This document shows positions 16,321-23,956 of a stretch of DNA of 64,000 bases, piece by piece. The DNA lies in contig NZ_CP107567.1 of the NCBI RefSeq assembly GCF_025854275.1, positions 7,254,001 through 7,318,000 on the forward strand, in the 5' to 3' direction. The translations under genes and the position numbers were made by a program. The DNA comes from Streptomyces peucetius. Lineage in GTDB: Bacteria > Actinomycetota > Actinomycetes > Streptomycetales > Streptomycetaceae. The notes under the pieces are model-generated. The model ran no database searches and was not told the origin of the DNA. It saw only the letters and a program-made list of their open reading frames with translations. Numbering within the stretch: position 1 is the first letter of the stretch; every line of letters starts with the position of its first letter.

Positions 16321-17077
16321 ACTCCGCCCCGTCGTGCACCCGGCGGGTGTGAAGGACCGGCGCAGCGGTGAGCACTGGGGCGGCCGCCTGTACATGCGCG
16401 AGATCTCCCTGCGCATCACCCGCCTGCTGGTCACCACCAAGGTCACGCCGAACCAGCTGACCTACGTGATGACCCTCGCCGGCGTCCTCGCCGCTCCGGC
16501 CCTGCTGGTGCCCGGTATATGGGGTGCCGTCCTCGGCGCCGTGGCGGTCCAGCTCTATCTGCTGCTCGACTGCGTCGACGGCGAGGTGGCCCGCTGGAAG
16601 CAGCAGTTCTCGCTCTCCGGGGTGTACCTGGACCGGGTCGGCGCCTACCTGTGCGACGCGGCGGTCCTGGTCGGCTTCGGCCTGCGTGCCGCGGACCTGT
16701 GGGGCAGCGGCCGGATCGACTGGCTGTGGGCCTTCCTCGGTACGCTGGCCGCACTCGGCGCGATCCTGATCAAGGCGGAGACCGACCTGGTCGGTGTCGC
16801 CCGGCACCAGGGCGGGCTGCCGCCGGTCAAGGAAGCGGCTGCCGAGCCGCGCTCGTCCGGGGTGGCGCTCGCCCGCCGGGCGGCGGCCGCGCTGAAGTTC
16901 CACCGGCTGGTCCTCGGCATCGAGGCGTCCCTGCTGATCGTGCTGCTGGCCGTCCTGGACCAGGTCAGGGGCGACCTGTTCTTCAGCCGCCTCGGCGTCG
17001 CCGTGCTGGCCGGCATCGCGCTGCTCCAGACGCTGCTGCACCTGGTCTCCGTCCTGGCGTCGAGCAGGCTGAAATGA
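16298..17077 (+). CDS. CDP-alcohol phosphatidyltransferase family protein (second copy)
   Basis: A 259-aa integral membrane protein with about six helices. It begins MPRPSVAELRPVVHPAGV and keeps most of the CDP-alcohol phosphotransferase signature: DCVDGEVARWKQQFSLSG followed by VYLDRVGAYLCD. The family consensus ends GxxxDxxxD; here the last position reads Ala (D-RVG-A), with an Asp four residues later. Because that last Asp is the proposed catalytic base, the enzyme may use a displaced residue or have another role. Partner genes suggest it attaches or moves a phospho-alcohol at the membrane. ATG 16298 overlaps the upstream gene by 23 nt; its stop overlaps the next start (ATGA). Confidence 0.85.
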   Translation: MPRPSVAELRPVVHPAGVKDRRSGEHWGGRLYMREISLRITRLLVTTKVTPNQLTYVMTLAGVLAAPALLVPGIWGAVLGAVAVQLYLLLDCVDGEVARWKQQFSLSGVYLDRVGAYLCDAAVLVGFGLRAADLWGSGRIDWLWAFLGTLAALGAILIKAETDLVGVARHQGGLPPVKEAAAEPRSSGVALARRAAAALKFHRLVLGIEASLLIVLLAVLDQVRGDLFFSRLGVAVLAGIALLQTLLHLVSVLASSRLK

Positions 17078-17958
17078 GCTCACCGCTGAAGCTGGGCGCC
17101 GTCGTCATCACGATGGGAACCCGGCCCGAGGAACTGCGCGCCCTCCTCGACTCGGTCGCGAAGCAGGACGGCGACCCGATCGAGGTGGTCGTCGTCGGCA
17201 ACGGCGCCCCCGTGGCCGACGTGCCCGCCGGGGTGCGCACCGTGGACCTGCCGGAGAACCTCGGCATCCCGGGCGGCCGCAACGTCGGCATCGAGGCCTT
17301 CGGCCCCGGCGGCTCGGACGTCGACGTCCTGCTCTTCCTCGACGACGACGGGCTGCTGCCCGACACCGGCACCGCCCGGCTGGTCCGCGAGGCCTTCGAG
17401 GCGGACCCGGGGCTCGGCATCGTCAGCTTCCGCATCGCCGACCCGGAGACCGGGCTCACCCAGCGCCGCCACGTCCCGAGACTGCGCGCCTCCGACCCGA
17501 TGCGCTCCTCGCGGGTGACCACCTTCCTCGGCGGCGCCAACGCCGTGCGCACCAAGGTCCTGGGCGAGGTCGGCGGCCTCCCGGACGAGTTCTTCTACGC
17601 GCACGAGGAGACGGATCTCGCCTGGCGCGCGCTGGACGCCGGCTGGTCCATCGAGTACCGCGCCGACATGCTGCTCCTCCACCCGACGATGCCCCCGTCC
17701 CGGCACGCGGTCTACCACCGGATGGTGGCCCGCAACCGGGTGTGGGTCGCGCGCCGCAACCTGCCCGCGCCGCTGGTGCCCGTCTACCTGGCGGTGTGGA
17801 TGCTCCTCACCCTGGTGCGGCGCCCGTCGCTCCCGTCGCTCAAGGCGTGGTTCGGCGGCTTCGCAGAGGGGTGGCGCACCCCGTGCGGACCGCGCCGTCC
17901 GATGAGATGGCGTACGGTGTGGCGTCTCACCAGGCTGGGCCGACCTCCTGTCATCTGA
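17074..17958 (+). CDS. Glycosyltransferase family 2 protein
   Basis: A 294-aa GT-A glycosyltransferase. The N-terminus LGAVVITMGTRPEELRALLDSVAKQ is the nucleotide-binding start of GT2 enzymes, VLLFLDDDGLLPD carries the DxD-type metal site, and FFYAHEETDLAWRALDAGW matches the conserved (E)xDLxxR acceptor/catalytic region. A hydrophobic stretch near residues 230-250 (PLVPVYLAVWMLLTLV) may associate with the membrane. It is the last enzyme before the ABC exporter genes and is coupled to the preceding CDP-alcohol phosphotransferase through ATGA. It most likely adds sugars, perhaps galactose from the GalE-like enzyme, to the lipid or polymer being made; the donor is not deducible. Confidence 0.88.
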   Translation: MSSPLKLGAVVITMGTRPEELRALLDSVAKQDGDPIEVVVVGNGAPVADVPAGVRTVDLPENLGIPGGRNVGIEAFGPGGSDVDVLLFLDDDGLLPDTGTARLVREAFEADPGLGIVSFRIADPETGLTQRRHVPRLRASDPMRSSRVTTFLGGANAVRTKVLGEVGGLPDEFFYAHEETDLAWRALDAGWSIEYRADMLLLHPTMPPSRHAVYHRMVARNRVWVARRNLPAPLVPVYLAVWMLLTLVRRPSLPSLKAWFGGFAEGWRTPCGPRRPMRWRTVWRLTRLGRPPVI

Positions 17959-18047
17959 CATGCTCGGCTCTGAGAGCATCGGGGCAGCAGGCCGGTGAAG
18001 GCCGCGCCCCGAATTGCCGCGCATCTTGAACACGAAAGTTTCAACTT

Positions 18048-18977
18048 GTGAGTGACACAACCCATGACGGCGCCGTCGCGATGAGTCCCGCACCGTCGCC
18101 CGACGACGGCCTGTCCCCGTCGCAGCTCGCCGCCAAGTACGGGCTGTCGGTCAGCGGTGCCCGTCCCGGCCTGGTCTCCTACATCAGGCAGCTCTGGGGC
18201 CGGCGCCACTTCATCCTCGCCTTCTCCCAGGCGAAGCTGACCGCCCAGTACAGCCAGGCCAAGCTCGGCCAGCTCTGGCAGGTGGCGACACCGCTGCTGA
18301 ACGCGTTCGTCTACCTGGTGATCTTCGGGGTGATCCTGAAGACCAGCCGTGGCATGTCGATGGACGTCTACATCCCGTTCCTGGTGACGGGCGTGTTCGC
18401 GTTCACCTTCACGCAGAGCTCGGTCATGGCGGGCGTGCGTTCGATCTCCGGGAACCTGGGGCTGGTGCGCGCCCTGCACTTCCCACGGGCCTCGCTGCCG
18501 ATCTCCTTCGCGCTGCAGCAGCTACAGCAGCTGTTGTTCTCCATGATCGTGCTGCTGGCGATCGTGGTCGGCTTCGGCAGCTATCCGGCGCTGTCCTGGC
18601 TGCTGGTGCTCCCGGCACTCGCCCTGCAGTTCGTGTTCAACACCGGCCTCGCCATGATCATGGCCAGACTGGGCTCGAAGACCCCCGACCTCGCGCAGCT
18701 GATGCCGTTCGTCATGCGGACCTGGCTCTACGCCTCCGGCGTGATGTTCTCCATCCCGGTGATGCTCGCCGACAAGCCGGCCTGGATCGCGGACGTCCTC
18801 ATGTACAACCCGGCGGCCGTCTACATGGATCTCATCCGCTTCGCACTGATCGACGGCTACGGCTCCGAGAACCTGCCCTCGCACGTGTGGGCCGCGGCCC
18901 TCGGCTGGGCCGTCCTGATCGGCTTCGCGGGCTTCGTGTACTTCTGGAAGGCTGAGGAGCGGTACGGCCGTGGCTGA
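18048..18977 (+). CDS. ABC transporter permease, polysaccharide/teichoic acid exporter type
   Basis: A 309-aa ABC-2 type permease with a ~60-residue cytosolic N-terminus and six membrane helices. The stretch LTAQYSQAKLGQLWQVATPLLNAFVYLVIFGVIL is characteristic of the TagG/Wzm exporters of wall teichoic acids and O-antigens. It pairs with the overlapping ATPase gene downstream (8-bp overlap). The GTG start at 18048 has only a weak GAAAG upstream, so translation could depend on the operon transcript. A gap of 89 bp precedes it, with a short hairpin (ATGCTC/GAGCAT), and a separate promoter there is possible. The cargo is probably the product of the upstream lipid/glycan enzymes. Confidence 0.9.
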   Translation: MSDTTHDGAVAMSPAPSPDDGLSPSQLAAKYGLSVSGARPGLVSYIRQLWGRRHFILAFSQAKLTAQYSQAKLGQLWQVATPLLNAFVYLVIFGVILKTSRGMSMDVYIPFLVTGVFAFTFTQSSVMAGVRSISGNLGLVRALHFPRASLPISFALQQLQQLLFSMIVLLAIVVGFGSYPALSWLLVLPALALQFVFNTGLAMIMARLGSKTPDLAQLMPFVMRTWLYASGVMFSIPVMLADKPAWIADVLMYNPAAVYMDLIRFALIDGYGSENLPSHVWAAALGWAVLIGFAGFVYFWKAEERYGRG

Positions 18978-19764
18978 GAACAACGACAACAGGGCCGGAG
19001 CGCGTGTCCCGACGGTCATCGCCGACGACGTGCACATCGTCTACCGGGTCAACGCGGGCAGCGGCGGCAGGGGCAGCGCCACGGCGGCGCTGAGCCGGAT
19101 ACTGCGCCGCGACAAGGGCGAGTCCCGCGGGGTGCGCAAGGTCCACGCGGTACGGGGTGTCAGCTTCACCGCGTACCGCGGCGAGGCGATCGGCCTGATC
19201 GGCACCAACGGCTCCGGCAAGTCCACCCTGCTGCGCGCCATCGCCGGCCTGCTGCCGACCGAGAGCGGCAAGGTCTACACCGACGGCCAGCCCTCGCTGC
19301 TCGGCGTCAATGCCGCGCTGATGAACGATCTGACCGGCGAGCGCAACGTCATACTCGGCGGCCTGGCCATGGGCATGTCGCGCGAGGAGATCCGCGAGCG
19401 CTACCAGGGGATCGTCGACTTCTCCGGAATCAACGAGAAGGGTGACTTCATCACCCTGCCGATGCGCACGTACTCCTCCGGCATGGCGGCCAGGCTGCGC
19501 TTCTCCATCGCCGCGGCGAAGGACCACGACGTGCTGATGATCGACGAGGCACTGGCCACCGGCGACCGCCGGTTCCAGATCCGCTCGGAGCAGCGGATCA
19601 GGGAGCTGCGCAAGGAGGCCGGCACCGTGTTCCTGGTCAGCCACAGCAACAAGTCGATCAGGGACACCTGCGACCGTGTCCTGTGGCTGGAGAAGGGCGA
19701 GCTCCTGATGGACGGCCCGACCGACGAGGTCATCAAGGCGTACGAGAAGGAGACGGGCAAGTAG
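18970..19764 (+). CDS. ABC transporter ATP-binding protein, polysaccharide/teichoic acid exporter type
   Basis: A 264-aa ATPase of the TagH/Wzt type. Walker A is LIGTNGSGKSTLLRAIAGLL, the signature is TYSSGMAARLRFSIA, and Walker B is VLMIDEALATGDRRF; the GDxxF ending is typical of exporters of this class. A short insert precedes the core (RRDKGESRGVRKVHAVRGVSF). There is no C-terminal carbohydrate-binding domain, unlike some Wzt proteins, which suggests no termination-group recognition by this subunit. GTG 18970 overlaps the permease stop by 8 bp. A strong hairpin terminator follows, so this is the end of the operon. Confidence 0.92.
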   Translation: MAENNDNRAGARVPTVIADDVHIVYRVNAGSGGRGSATAALSRILRRDKGESRGVRKVHAVRGVSFTAYRGEAIGLIGTNGSGKSTLLRAIAGLLPTESGKVYTDGQPSLLGVNAALMNDLTGERNVILGGLAMGMSREEIRERYQGIVDFSGINEKGDFITLPMRTYSSGMAARLRFSIAAAKDHDVLMIDEALATGDRRFQIRSEQRIRELRKEAGTVFLVSHSNKSIRDTCDRVLWLEKGELLMDGPTDEVIKAYEKETGK

Positions 19765-19785
19765 CCCGGTCCGTACGGACCGCAG

Positions 19786-19815
19786 GGCCCCCGCCGCGCC
19801 GGAGCGGCGGGGGCC
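19786..19815 (+). terminator. Strong hairpin terminator after the exporter operon
   Basis: A 12-bp perfect stem, GGCCCCCGCCGC / GCGGCGGGGGCC, with 6-nt loop and followed by TT. Just before it is a perfect 16-bp palindrome CGGTCCGTACGGACCG (19767-19782), which may add a second hairpin. Confidence 0.8.
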
Positions 19816-20332
19816 TTCCCGCGCCGGTGATCCGGGTACGACCGCCCACGCCCCTGAGCTCACGTCCCTGCGGGCGCTCGATGCCGGTGTCGACGTTCCT
19901 CGGCCCGCGGTCGCTTCGCTCCCTTGGCCTCGTCGCTTTCGACACCGTCGCGCCCTCCGGTCCGTTCGCGGCGCGGACCGGTTCGTCAAGGTATGGTCAA
20001 GTTCCTTGTGATGCGCCGGTGTTGGGGTGAAGGGCCACGCTGTCGGGATGCGCGTGACACCCCGGGGCGTCGCGGAGCGTTGTACAACGTAAGCTGTACC
20101 GGTACTGATCGCGGCAACTCGGGTGATATGCCGTGGGCCGACCGGCCGGGTCCTCCACCTCCGCGTGGTGGACTGGGGTGCAGCGTGCGGCGGCGTGTCC
20201 GAAATGAGATGTATTGGGTCGGCAGTGTAGAACGGGAGATGTGACGGCCGTGACGGGAAATCTCCAGCTCCGAGAGCGCTGCGCCGTCTCCTCCCATGAT
20301 GCCGTGCCGTTCCCCGCGCCTGGCAGCGCGCA
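19816..20332 (+). promoter_or_regulatory. Upstream region of the hopanoid operon, candidate promoter near 20080
   Basis: About 520 bp with no convincing gene. Near 20079-20108 is an unusual AT-richer cluster: the palindrome GTTGTACAAC, then TGTACC and the palindrome GTACCGGTAC. TTGTAC (20080) and TACTGA (20103) are spaced by 17 bp and could form a -35/-10 pair. The repeated TGTAC cores could bind a regulator. A 106-codon ORF at 19924-20244 lacks a ribosome site and family likeness and is not called. Confidence 0.35.
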
Positions 20333-21241
20333 GTGACGGGCACCGCGCAGGCCCCCGCCCGCGCCACCCTCGACAAGGCGGCCGACGAGAACTTCCCCGT
20401 CGCCCCCTTCTTCCTGCCCCGCGCCTGGCGCGACGATCTCATGGCCGTCTACGGCTACGCCCGCCTCGTCGACGACATCGGCGACGGCGACCTCGCGCCG
20501 GGCGGCGCCGACGCCCGCCGGCTCGGCGTCCCGCCGGAGCGCGCCGACGACCGGCTGGCCGTGCTCGACGCCTTCGAGGCCGACCTGCACCGGGTCTTCG
20601 GTCCCGGTGGCGACGCCCCCCGGCACCCGCTGCTGCGCGCGCTGCGCCCCACGGTCCGCCGCTGCTCGCTCACCCCGGAGCCCTTCCTCAGGCTGATCGC
20701 CGCCAACCGGCAGGACCAGCTGGTCCGCCGCTACCCGACGTACGACGACCTCGCCGCCTACTGCCGGCTGTCCGCCGACCCCGTGGGCCGGCTGGTGCTC
20801 GGCATCACCGGCACCACCACCCCCGAGCGGGTGCGCCGCTCCGACGCGATCTGCACCGCGCTGCAGATCGTCGAGCACCTCCAGGACGTCGCCGAGGACC
20901 TGGCGCGCGACCGGATCTACCTGCCTGCCGAGGACATGAAACGTTTCCACGTGTCCGAGGCCGACCTCGCCGCGCCGACCGCCAACGCCTCGGTGCGCGC
21001 CCTGGTCGCCCACGAGGCGCGGCGCGCCCGCGCGCTGCTCGACGAGGGCATGCCGCTGGTCGGCAGCGTCGACGGCAGACTGCGGCTGCTGCTGGCCGGT
21101 TTCGTCGCCGGCGGGCGTGCCGCGCTCGCCGCGATCGCCGCGGCCGGACATGATGTGCTGCCCGGGCCACCCAGAGCCACCAGGGCGAACCTGCTGCGTG
21201 AAGTGGGAGCAGTCTTGCGAAGAGCGCGTAGAGAGGGATGA
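20333..21241 (+). CDS. hpnC: Squalene synthase HpnC
   Basis: A 302-aa trans-isoprenyl diphosphate synthase of the squalene/phytoene synthase fold, first gene of the hopanoid operon. The two Asp-rich sites are visible: GYARLVDDIGDGDLA and EHLQDVAEDLARDRIYLP. In the HpnCDE route this protein (hydroxysqualene synthase) converts presqualene diphosphate to hydroxysqualene. GTG 20333 is the only usable start, because TGA closes the frame at 20297; the ribosome site is poor. Its stop overlaps the hpnD start as ATGA. Confidence 0.92.
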   Translation: MTGTAQAPARATLDKAADENFPVAPFFLPRAWRDDLMAVYGYARLVDDIGDGDLAPGGADARRLGVPPERADDRLAVLDAFEADLHRVFGPGGDAPRHPLLRALRPTVRRCSLTPEPFLRLIAANRQDQLVRRYPTYDDLAAYCRLSADPVGRLVLGITGTTTPERVRRSDAICTALQIVEHLQDVAEDLARDRIYLPAEDMKRFHVSEADLAAPTANASVRALVAHEARRARALLDEGMPLVGSVDGRLRLLLAGFVAGGRAALAAIAAAGHDVLPGPPRATRANLLREVGAVLRRARREG

Positions 21242-22188
21242 GCCGGACGATGGAGGGACCGACCGTGGTGCCCGCGCCGGTGCAGGCCGCGTACAGCTAC
21301 TGCGAGGCCGTCACCGGGCAGCAGGCCCGTAACTTCGCCTACGGCATCAGGCTGCTGCCGCCGCACAAGCGGCAGGCGATGTCGGCGCTGTACGCGTTCT
21401 CCCGGCGTGTCGACGACATCGGCGACGGCACGCTGAAGCCGCAGGCCAAGCAGGAGCGTCTCGAAGGCACCCGGGAACTGCTCGGCCGCATCAGGCGGGG
21501 CGCCGTCGACGAGGACGACACCGACCCCGTCGCCGTCGCGCTCTCGGACGCCGCACGCCGCTTCCCCCTGCCGCTCGGTGGCCTCGACGAGCTCATCGAC
21601 GGGGTGCTGATGGACGTACGCGGCGAGAGCTACGAGACGTGGGACGATCTCAAGGTGTACTGCCGGTGCGTCGCGGGCGCCATCGGCAGGCTCTCGCTCG
21701 GCGTGTTCGGCACTCAGAGCGGCGCGCGCGGGGCGGAGCGCGCCGCCGAGTACGCCGACACGCTGGGGCTCGCGCTCCAACTGACCAACATCCTGCGGGA
21801 CGTGTCGGAGGACGCGGCCAACGGCCGCACCTATCTGCCGGCGGACGACCTCGCCAAGTTCGGCTGCTCAGAAGGCTTCCACGACACGACCCCGCCGCCC
21901 GGCTCCGACTTCAGCGGCCTCGTCCGCTTCGAAGTCCGGCGCGCCCGGGCCCTGTTCGCGGAGGGCTACCGGCTGCTGCCGATGCTCGACCGGCGCAGCG
22001 GCGCGTGCGTCGCCGCGATGGCCGGCATCTACCGCCGCCTCCTCGACCGCATCGAGCGCGATCCGGAGGCGGTGCTGCGCGGACGGGTCTCCCTGCCCGG
22101 GCGCGAGAAGGCGTACGTCGCGGTCCGCGGCCTCTCGGGCCTCGACGCCCGCCTCATCGGGCGCCAGACCCATGGGGGCCGCCGATGA
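21238..22188 (+). CDS. hpnD: Presqualene diphosphate synthase HpnD
   Basis: A 316-aa enzyme of the squalene/phytoene synthase fold that joins two farnesyl diphosphates to presqualene diphosphate. Visible are ALYAFSRRVDDIGDG (first Asp-rich site), LDELIDGVLMDVRGESYETWDDLKVYCRCVAG, and LQLTNILRDVSEDAANGRTYLP (second Asp-rich site). The RNFAYGIRLLPPHKRQAMSALYAFSR start is classical for the family. It is translationally coupled to hpnC and to the next small gene, with ATGA overlaps on both sides. Confidence 0.94.
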   Translation: MSRTMEGPTVVPAPVQAAYSYCEAVTGQQARNFAYGIRLLPPHKRQAMSALYAFSRRVDDIGDGTLKPQAKQERLEGTRELLGRIRRGAVDEDDTDPVAVALSDAARRFPLPLGGLDELIDGVLMDVRGESYETWDDLKVYCRCVAGAIGRLSLGVFGTQSGARGAERAAEYADTLGLALQLTNILRDVSEDAANGRTYLPADDLAKFGCSEGFHDTTPPPGSDFSGLVRFEVRRARALFAEGYRLLPMLDRRSGACVAAMAGIYRRLLDRIERDPEAVLRGRVSLPGREKAYVAVRGLSGLDARLIGRQTHGGRR

Positions 22189-22571
22189 CGCCCACGACAC
22201 GCGTGCCCTGCACCCACGGGGGCGCCCCGGCCCGACCCGGACGGGCCCCGGACAGGACCGTCGCATCCCCGGACGGCGCGGCACGGATGTCCGTCGCCGG
22301 ACCGCCCTCGGCGGCCGGCCGGTCCTCGCCGGCTGCCGGCCCGGGCCGAACCGTGCCGCGCCGCGGGGCCCGCGACCACGGCCTGGGCCTGCGCCGCCGG
22401 CGCACCGAGGACCTGGCCGGCCTGGAAGCCGCCCCTCCCGACGGGCGGCTCGTCCGCACCGGCGCCGCGAACCGGCGGGAACCGCGGCACACGCCCGGCC
22501 GGGCGCGCCGCGCCTCGACGCCGACCCGCCCGCAGGGCGCAGCCCCAGCGACCCCGGAGGCAGACGCATGA
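22185..22571 (+). CDS. Small uncharacterised gene between hpnD and hpnE
   Basis: A 128-codon ORF exactly filling the space between hpnD and hpnE, with ATGA overlaps at both ends (start on the hpnD stop, stop on the hpnE start). That arrangement is hard to explain by chance and argues for translation. The product is low-complexity, rich in Arg, Pro, Ala and Gly, with no membrane segment, no enzyme motif and no predicted fold; it reads as disordered and basic. From memory, S. coelicolor also has a small hypothetical gene at this position (SCO6761). It may be a rapidly evolving accessory protein, or a coupling spacer keeping ribosomes on the transcript. Confidence 0.5.
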   Translation: MTPTTRVPCTHGGAPARPGRAPDRTVASPDGAARMSVAGPPSAAGRSSPAAGPGRTVPRRGARDHGLGLRRRRTEDLAGLEAAPPDGRLVRTGAANRREPRHTPGRARRASTPTRPQGAAPATPEADA

Positions 22572-23956
22572 CGGCCCCCGGCAGCACGTCCGCACGGCAC
22601 GCCGTGGTCGTCGGCGGCGGTATCGCCGGTGTGACCGCCGCGCTCCGGCTCGCCGACGCCGGTGTGGGCGTCACGCTGCTCGAGGGCCGGCCGCGGCTCG
22701 GCGGGCTCGCCTTCTCCTTCCGCCGCGGCGACCTGACCGTGGACAACGGCCAGCATGTGTATCTGCGGTGCTGCACCGCCTACCGCTGGTTCCTCGACCG
22801 CATCGACGGCGCCCGTCTCGCCCCGGTCCAGGACCGCCTGGACGTGCCCGTGCTCGACGCAGCCGCCCGGCGGGGCCCCCGGCTGGGCCGCCTGCGGCGC
22901 AGCGCCCTGCCCGTACCGCTGCACCTCGGCGCGAGCCTTGCCCGCTATCCGCACCTCACCCTCGCCGAGCGGGCCGGCGTCGGACGTGCCGCGCTCGCCC
23001 TCGGCAGGCTCGACCCGGCCGACCCGGCACTGGACGGCATCGACTTCGCCACCTGGCTCGGCCGCCATGGCCAGTCGCCGCGCGCCGTCGCCGCCCTGTG
23101 GGATCTGGTCGGCCTGGCCACGCTCAACGCGCGTGCTCCGCAGGCGTCCATGGGGCTCGCCGCGATGGTCTTCAAGACCGGACTGCTCTCGGAGCCGGGT
23201 GCAGCCGACATCGGGTGGGCCCGGGTGCCGCTCGGCGAGCTGCACGACACGCTCGCCCGCAAGGCCCTCGATTCCGCCGGCGTCCGCACCGAACTGTCCA
23301 CCCGGGTACGGGAGATCAGCCGGGCTGCGGACGGCCGCTGGCAGATCGCGGTGGACGGCGAGGAGCTCGAGGCCGACGCCGTCGTGCTCGCCGTCCCGCA
23401 GCGCGAGGCCCACGCGCTGCTGCCCGACGGCGCGCTGGAGGACCCGGACCGGCTGCTCGACATCGGCACCGCCCCGATCCTCAACGTCCATGTGCTGTAC
23501 GACCGCAAGGTGCTGCGCCGCCCGTTCTTCGCCGCTCTCGGCACGCACGTCCAGTGGGTCTTCGACCGCACCGAGGCGTCCGGGGTGAAGGAGGGCCAGT
23601 ACCTGGCCGTGTCCCAGTCGGCCGCCCAGGACGAGATCGACGAGCCGGTGTCCGTGCTGCGCAAGCGGTATCTGCCCGAGCTGGAGCGGTTGTTGCCCGC
23701 GGCGCGCGGCGCCGGGGTGCGGGACTTCTTCGTCACCCGTGAGCGGACGGCGACGTTCGCGCCGTCCCCCGGCGTGGGCCGGCTGCGGCCGGACACGCAC
23801 ACACGCGCCCAGGGCCTGTACCTTGCTGGCGCGTGGACTGCCACCGGCTGGCCCGCGACCATGGAGGGCGCCGTGCGAAGCGGGTTCAGTGCCGCGAGTG
23901 CTGCGCTCTCCGCGCTCGGCCGCCGCCATGAACATCCGCTCGAGGAGGCGGCGTGA
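22568..23956 (+). CDS. hpnE: Hydroxysqualene dehydroxylase HpnE
   Basis: A 462-aa FAD-dependent oxidoreductase of the amine oxidase/phytoene desaturase type. The FAD motif is AVVVGGGIAGVTAALRLADAG, followed by GGLAFSFRRGDLTVDNGQHVYL; the C-terminal FAD contact is GLYLAGAWTATGWPATMEGAV. HpnE reductively removes the hydroxyl of hydroxysqualene to give squalene, the substrate of shc. The gene overlaps its neighbours by ATGA upstream and GTGA downstream. Length and motifs fit the family fully. Confidence 0.93.
   Translation: MTAPGSTSARHAVVVGGGIAGVTAALRLADAGVGVTLLEGRPRLGGLAFSFRRGDLTVDNGQHVYLRCCTAYRWFLDRIDGARLAPVQDRLDVPVLDAAARRGPRLGRLRRSALPVPLHLGASLARYPHLTLAERAGVGRAALALGRLDPADPALDGIDFATWLGRHGQSPRAVAALWDLVGLATLNARAPQASMGLAAMVFKTGLLSEPGAADIGWARVPLGELHDTLARKALDSAGVRTELSTRVREISRAADGRWQIAVDGEELEADAVVLAVPQREAHALLPDGALEDPDRLLDIGTAPILNVHVLYDRKVLRRPFFAALGTHVQWVFDRTEASGVKEGQYLAVSQSAAQDEIDEPVSVLRKRYLPELERLLPAARGAGVRDFFVTRERTATFAPSPGVGRLRPDTHTRAQGLYLAGAWTATGWPATMEGAVRSGFSAASAALSALGRRHEHPLEEAA

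Noticed and set aside
19924..20244. 106-codon ORF upstream of hpnC
   Set aside because: No ribosome site, no family likeness, runs through the promoter-like cluster.
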